This document shows, piece after piece, positions 60,433 to 64,000 of a stretch of 64,000 bases of DNA (position 1 is its first letter; each line of letters opens with the position of its first letter). The translations under genes were made by a program, and so were the position numbers. The stretch comes from Dehalococcoides mccartyi CG5 (GTDB taxonomy: Bacteria > Chloroflexota > Dehalococcoidia > Dehalococcoidales > Dehalococcoidaceae). Location: positions 124,001 through 188,000 of the forward strand of contig NZ_CP006951.1 of NCBI RefSeq assembly GCF_000830885.1, in the 5' to 3' direction. The notes beneath the pieces were generated by a model, which was not told where the DNA came from, did no database searches, and saw only the letters and a list, made by a program, of their open reading frames with translations.

Positions 60433-60540
60433 TCCTAAATAGAGCTACTCAAATTATACAGTTCGGTCATGTTAGACGCCAAATGTTACTCGGGTGCTCC
60501 GGGAATTCAATTAAAATATACACATCGTTTCTGATAGCAT

Positions 60541-61218
60541 TTATTCAACTATCTGGTAGCCAACTCCGGGTATATTTATGATAAATTCTTTGGAATTATC
60601 AATACGGCTTAGTTTTTGTCTTATCCTCATAATGTGGGTTTTAATAGTTTCTTTGGCATAATATTCGTTGCGCCCCCAAATTGATTTGGATATATCAGCA
60701 TAACTGACAGTACTTCCGGCTTTGGTCAACAAAATGTGCAGCAGCTGGCCTTCTGTAACGGTTAAATTTACGCGAATATTGTTATAAGATATTTCCTTCA
60801 GGCTGGTACCAAATTTCCAGTGCCCGTATTTAACTCCCAGGTCCTGGCTGGCTCTGCTTAGGCGTTTTAACAGGGATTTTACTCTGGCTATAAGTTCCAG
60901 CGGCTGAAAAGGTTTGGTAATATAATCATCTGCACCTAATTCAAAAGCGGTAAAAATCTCCTGTTCATTATTTCTGGCGGTTAAAATAAGTATGGGTAGA
61001 CTGGAAAATGCCCGTATTTGTTTGAGGACATTTATGCCATCAATATCAGGCAGTCCCAGGTCTATTATGGCAATGTCAAAGTCCTCTTTATAAGCAGTCT
61101 CAATGCCGGTTTTACCCAAGTGTACAGCTTTGGTTTCCATATCCGGCCAAAAGGATTTGAATAGTAAGAAGATAGATTCAACTATTTTCTTATCGTCTTC
61201 TATAAATAGCAGTTTCAT
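60541..61218 (-). CDS. Response regulator (OmpR family), second dehalogenase locus
   Basis: The 225-residue protein has a receiver domain (FIEDDKK, phospho-acceptor Asp in AIIDLGLPDIDG, Lys in ITKPFQPLEL) and a winged-helix output domain ending VGYQIVE. The start at 61218 overlaps the stop of the kinase gene (ATGA), so the pair is coupled. It probably regulates the divergent rdhA at 62781. An upstream in-frame start at 61281 lies inside the kinase gene. Confidence 0.92.
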   Translation of the reverse strand: MKLLFIEDDKKIVESIFLLFKSFWPDMETKAVHLGKTGIETAYKEDFDIAIIDLGLPDIDGINVLKQIRAFSSLPILILTARNNEQEIFTAFELGADDYITKPFQPLELIARVKSLLKRLSRASQDLGVKYGHWKFGTSLKEISYNNIRVNLTVTEGQLLHILLTKAGSTVSYADISKSIWGRNEYYAKETIKTHIMRIRQKLSRIDNSKEFIINIPGVGYQIVE

Positions 61219-62495
61219 GCCGGTGTTGCCTTTGATGGCGGTTGCGGGATGGTAAACAGGAAGGTGGTGCCCTTGCCGCATTCACTTTCAACCCAGATAC
61301 GTCCGCCATGCAGTTTGACGTATGTTCTTACAATGCTGAGCCCCAGCCCCAGCCCTTGTAGCTTCCTCTGCCTGTTTTCCACCCGGTAATAGGGCTTGAA
61401 TATGTTCTTAATCTCGCCTGGTTCTATCCCGATACCGCTGTCTGAAATAGAAAAAAGGACATTATTCTGGTCATGGCTGATATTGATAGATATAATCCCG
61501 GAATCTGCAGAGTATTTTATGGCGTTATCTATCAGATTATCCAGAATTTGCTTTAAACGGTCTTCATCAGCAATTATAAACGTTACTTCGGGTGCAATAA
61601 CTATATTAAAAACAATATGGTTGGTATTGCATATTTCCTGCTGGATGGAGATTATATGCTCCAGCATTTCTTTGATGTTGAAACGGCTTTTGTTTAGTTT
61701 TGGGTCTCTGACTTCACACTGAGCCATATCCAGAAGTTCGTCAAGGCGGATATTTAAATTCATAGTACTTTCATAAATATTGGAAGCCAGTGCCTTGTAT
61801 TTTCCATCAGCGGCTATATTGGAAAGTACCCCGCTGGATGAAATTATGGAGGTAAGGGGTGTTTTTAAGTCGTGGACTACAATTCGGGTAAATTCCAGAC
61901 GGCTTTTCATTTCTGTCTGTATTCGTTTGCGCAGTTTCTTTTCATTTTCATAAGACACCATAAGCTGGTTATAAATGAGTTTGCGTTTATTAATCTCGTC
62001 AGACAATAGTTTGTTTACATCAATGTCAGGGTTCTCCTGGCTGGATGAAGCGGGATTGCTTGAAATACTGAGAGGTGTTGAAGATGACAAGGTGGTTTCT
62101 TTAGTAATATCTTTTATAAAAGTGACACTCAAAATTCCGTTGTCAGCGTTGTCTTTTAAAAGAAAGCCCTCTGATTCTGCCCAGATACATCCGCCGTCTT
62201 TTTTAGAGTAGCGTTTAATGATTTTTGAATAACAGTGTTCATCGTCCCAGATTTTCATGGCGTGCTTGTAGCTGATTTCCATATCATCCGGGTGGGTAAT
62301 ATCAAACATGGTTTTACCCAGAAGTTCTTTTTTCCTGTATCCGAGCATCTTGCACAAAGCCTGGTTAACTCGGATTATCTGGTGCATCTTCTGATCCACA
62401 ATAGTTATTCCTACCAGAGTGTTATGCTGCATTATTTTAACAATCTGGCTGCAATAATCAGCTGTTCCAATCCGTTCTGGTGAAGGCATTTTCAT
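61215..62495 (-). CDS. Soluble PAS-domain sensor histidine kinase, second dehalogenase locus
   Basis: The 426-residue kinase has no membrane segment. A PAS domain (residues about 20-130) ends with a typical FIKDITKE segment. Then come HisKA (RIVVHDLKTPLTSIISS) and the ATPase domain (NLIDNAIKYS, DSGIGIEPGE, GLGLGLSIVR). It senses an internal signal, perhaps redox or a halogenated compound, through PAS. Its start at 62495 follows AAGGAG; the ATG at 62516, preceded by AAGGGG, is an alternative. The coupled regulator and divergent rdhA are typical of Dehalococcoides. Confidence 0.9.
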   Translation of the reverse strand: MKMPSPERIGTADYCSQIVKIMQHNTLVGITIVDQKMHQIIRVNQALCKMLGYRKKELLGKTMFDITHPDDMEISYKHAMKIWDDEHCYSKIIKRYSKKDGGCIWAESEGFLLKDNADNGILSVTFIKDITKETTLSSSTPLSISSNPASSSQENPDIDVNKLLSDEINKRKLIYNQLMVSYENEKKLRKRIQTEMKSRLEFTRIVVHDLKTPLTSIISSSGVLSNIAADGKYKALASNIYESTMNLNIRLDELLDMAQCEVRDPKLNKSRFNIKEMLEHIISIQQEICNTNHIVFNIVIAPEVTFIIADEDRLKQILDNLIDNAIKYSADSGIISINISHDQNNVLFSISDSGIGIEPGEIKNIFKPYYRVENRQRKLQGLGLGLSIVRTYVKLHGGRIWVESECGKGTTFLFTIPQPPSKATPA

Positions 62496-62630
62496 CAGGT
62501 GCTCCTTAAATCTCATTTTATACCCCTTATTTTCGAAGGACAATGACTGTTACAAATCTTTACCGCAATTTCATTATTTATAACCGTAAATACATTCTCC
62601 TGTTACTGGGGTGTTGGTACACTCCATTGA

Positions 62631-62686
62631 AACGCCTTTTTCCGGCTACTCTCATTATTGGGTTCATTATTTCCGGTAAAGGCGTT
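62631..62686. promoter_or_regulatory. Inverted repeat between the kinase gene and rdhA
   Basis: AACGCCTTT (62631-62639) and AAAGGCGTT (62678-62686) are perfect 9-base arms. Inside them CCGG appears on both sides (62642-62645 and 62673-62676), so a longer hairpin with small mismatch can form. A second dyad GGCATAAAA/TTTTATACC (62714-62733, one mismatch) lies nearer rdhA. Both are candidate operators for the rdhA promoter. Confidence 0.45.
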
Positions 62687-62780
62687 CAAGTAAATAAAAA
62701 TGGGGGTGAGAACGGCATAAAAGATTTTATACCGCTGGGTAAGCCCCAGATATTTATGGTCTTAATATAGGAGAGGGAAA

Positions 62781-64000
62781 ATGAATAAATTCCATTCAAG
62801 CGTAAGCCGCCGGGATTTTATGAAAGGGCTGGGAATAGCCGGGGCAGGATTGGGAGCTGCGGCAGCTACCGTGCCGGTTTTTCATGATTTGGATGAAGCT
62901 GTCTCTGCGCCTGTAGCTGGCGGTTTCAGACGCCCGTGGTGGGTTAAGGAACGTGAATATGAAGACCCTACCTGCGAAGTAGACTGGAGCCAGATAGAGC
63001 GTTCGGACAATTCGTGGATTATGCACGGGGTGCGGAACGGGGTAAAGGGCGGTTACCTGTTTGCCGGGCAGAAATACCTTGACTGGCAGAAGGAAGGTTC
63101 TGACCAGGCTTTTAACGGGGTTAAAAACAATGAACCCGGCCTTACTCTTCGGGATATGGCCCTTGAGGGCGGCGCATCTCCATTGCTTATGGGTTTAAAC
63201 AAAGTGGTTAATTTTGTGTTGCCTGAAATTGACCAGGATCAGGTTCTGGCTCAGTTCGGCTTTACCGCTGCTGCTTGGCCCAATGCCTCGTCTTTCTGGG
63301 TGGCATCCGCCCCGCCGGATTTCTGGGGAGTACCGAAGTGGCAGGGCACACCCGAAGAAAATTCTCGCATGCTGCGTTCAGCCATGCGTTTCTTTGGTGC
63401 TTCCGAGGTGCGTTTTGCCGAGTTGAATGAAAAAACCAAGAAACTCATTTTTACCCATCATGTACACAATACACCCATTGTATTTGAAGATGTAGACAAG
63501 GCTTATGAAGTTGCAGGCCAAAAGTTTGTTCTGCCCGACAAGCCGCTTTATATCGTCAGTGTAGCCGTTCAGATGAGCAAGGAAATGTACCGCCAGGGTA
63601 ATGCCGGCATTCGTTTTGCCGCTAATAACATGCGGTACCGCCTTAATAATGTGGTGCAGGTAGCTACCCAGTCATTTTTAAAAGGCATCGGTTATCAGGG
63701 TATCGGATATCCTTCGGAGTCTCTTTTCCATGGTATGATGCCTTCTCAGGCTGATGCCATTCTGACCGGTTTTGCCGAAATGGCAAGGAATAACAACTAC
63801 TGCATAAGCCCGGAATTCGGGACGGTGGCTGGTTATTACAGTATTCTTACAGATCTGCCTCTGGCTCCGGACAAGCCGATAGATGCAGGCTATTTCCGTT
63901 TCTGCCATACCTGCCGGAAATGTGCTGAGGCTTGCCCCTCCCAGGCTATCTCTTTTGACAGCGAACCTACCTGGGATATACCCCCATCTTCAGTAGATCC
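62781..64000 (+). CDS. rdhA: Reductive dehalogenase RdhA, partial (runs off right edge)
   Basis: The frame is open from the ATG at 62781 to the window edge, giving 406 codons with no stop. The start follows GGAGAGGG. A twin-arginine leader (SRRDFMKGLGIAGAGLGAA) marks export. Middle segments (RSAMRFFGASEVRFAELNE, IGYQGIGYP, FGTVAGYYSILTDLP) fit the family, and the first cluster motif CHTCRKCAEACP is complete. The second cluster motif and the rdhB gene would lie beyond the edge. It is divergent from its kinase/regulator pair. The substrate is unknown. Confidence 0.95.
   Translation, partial: MNKFHSSVSRRDFMKGLGIAGAGLGAAAATVPVFHDLDEAVSAPVAGGFRRPWWVKEREYEDPTCEVDWSQIERSDNSWIMHGVRNGVKGGYLFAGQKYLDWQKEGSDQAFNGVKNNEPGLTLRDMALEGGASPLLMGLNKVVNFVLPEIDQDQVLAQFGFTAAAWPNASSFWVASAPPDFWGVPKWQGTPEENSRMLRSAMRFFGASEVRFAELNEKTKKLIFTHHVHNTPIVFEDVDKAYEVAGQKFVLPDKPLYIVSVAVQMSKEMYRQGNAGIRFAANNMRYRLNNVVQVATQSFLKGIGYQGIGYPSESLFHGMMPSQADAILTGFAEMARNNNYCISPEFGTVAGYYSILTDLPLAPDKPIDAGYFRFCHTCRKCAEACPSQAISFDSEPTWDIPPSSVD

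Noticed and set aside
60395-60520. Complete tRNA gene on the minus strand
   Set aside because: The T-arm is convincing and a GGAGCA/TGCTCC pairing exists, but no D-arm or anticodon arm can be folded between them. The T-arm to CCA distance is also too long.
62543-62770. 75-codon plus-strand frame between kinase gene and rdhA
   Set aside because: It has no ribosome site or recognisable domain and covers the dyads and promoter region. It looks like chance coding in a control region.
1-64000. CRISPR array or insertion sequence
   Set aside because: No regularly spaced repeats with spacers and no transposase-like protein were seen in the window.

Overview
The window almost certainly comes from Dehalococcoides mccartyi or a very close relative (Chloroflexota, obligate organohalide respirer). 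The evidence is the combination of two reductive dehalogenase (rdhA) genes with twin-arginine leaders, one with its rdhB anchor. Also present are the molybdopterin oxidoreductase/NrfD pair (OmeA/OmeB) of the organohalide respiration complex and a HymABCD [FeFe] hydrogenase operon. Many short genes start at TTG or GTG, and there are many soluble sensor kinases. The last rdhA runs off the right edge. The strain cannot be determined from the sequence alone.

Layout, left to right. Positions 1-3000 hold an orphan receiver protein, a rhomboid protease, an ornithine cyclodeaminase-family enzyme, a zinc-ribbon protein and an orphan pseudopilin. Positions 3000-10650 form a phosphate block: phoB-phoR, then an 11-bp-period Pho-box-like array, then methylglyoxal synthase, pstSCAB, phoU and an arsenate-reductase/LMW-phosphatase-like gene. 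Positions 11090-15064 are hymABCD. Positions 15100-20000 are household and transport genes, ending at tRNA-Val(CAC). Directly 3' of that tRNA lies a lower-GC patch with an RHS C-terminal remnant and two small membrane proteins (20123-21434), probably acquired DNA.

Positions 21675-26658 form the first dehalogenase locus. A leftward operon encodes a B12-binding-like protein, a sensor kinase with a DUF1638-like N-terminus, and a response regulator. It is divergent from rdhA-rdhB. Positions 27114-35246 hold a DEAD-box helicase with a long structured leader, a TerC protein, and the leftward omeA-omeB-fdhE operon. Positions 35600-49850 are mostly core genes (rsmD, coaD, ferredoxin, proC, leuS) plus small redox proteins, including a ferredoxin-thioredoxin-reductase/rubredoxin fusion beside a glutaredoxin. 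Positions 50300-59000 contain a fused lysine 2,3-aminomutase/beta-lysine acetyltransferase, a lipoprotein serpin, a hemolysin-III protein that seems to start at ATA, an ABC-F ATPase and a second BaiN-like flavoprotein. Positions 59128-60153 hold three zinc-ribbon membrane proteins. A tRNA/tmRNA 3'-end-like remnant follows, then a second dehalogenase locus with a leftward kinase/regulator pair divergent from a partial rdhA.

Functionally, the window links hydrogen oxidation (Hym), the respiratory core (OmeA/OmeB, matured with an FdhE-like protein) and terminal reductases (RdhA/RdhB), each rdhA with its own two-component system. The most novel-looking candidate is the 21675-24712 regulatory operon. 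Two of its three proteins carry domains that resemble corrinoid-associated families, next to a corrinoid-dependent reductase. All functional statements are from reading the sequence; no searches were run.
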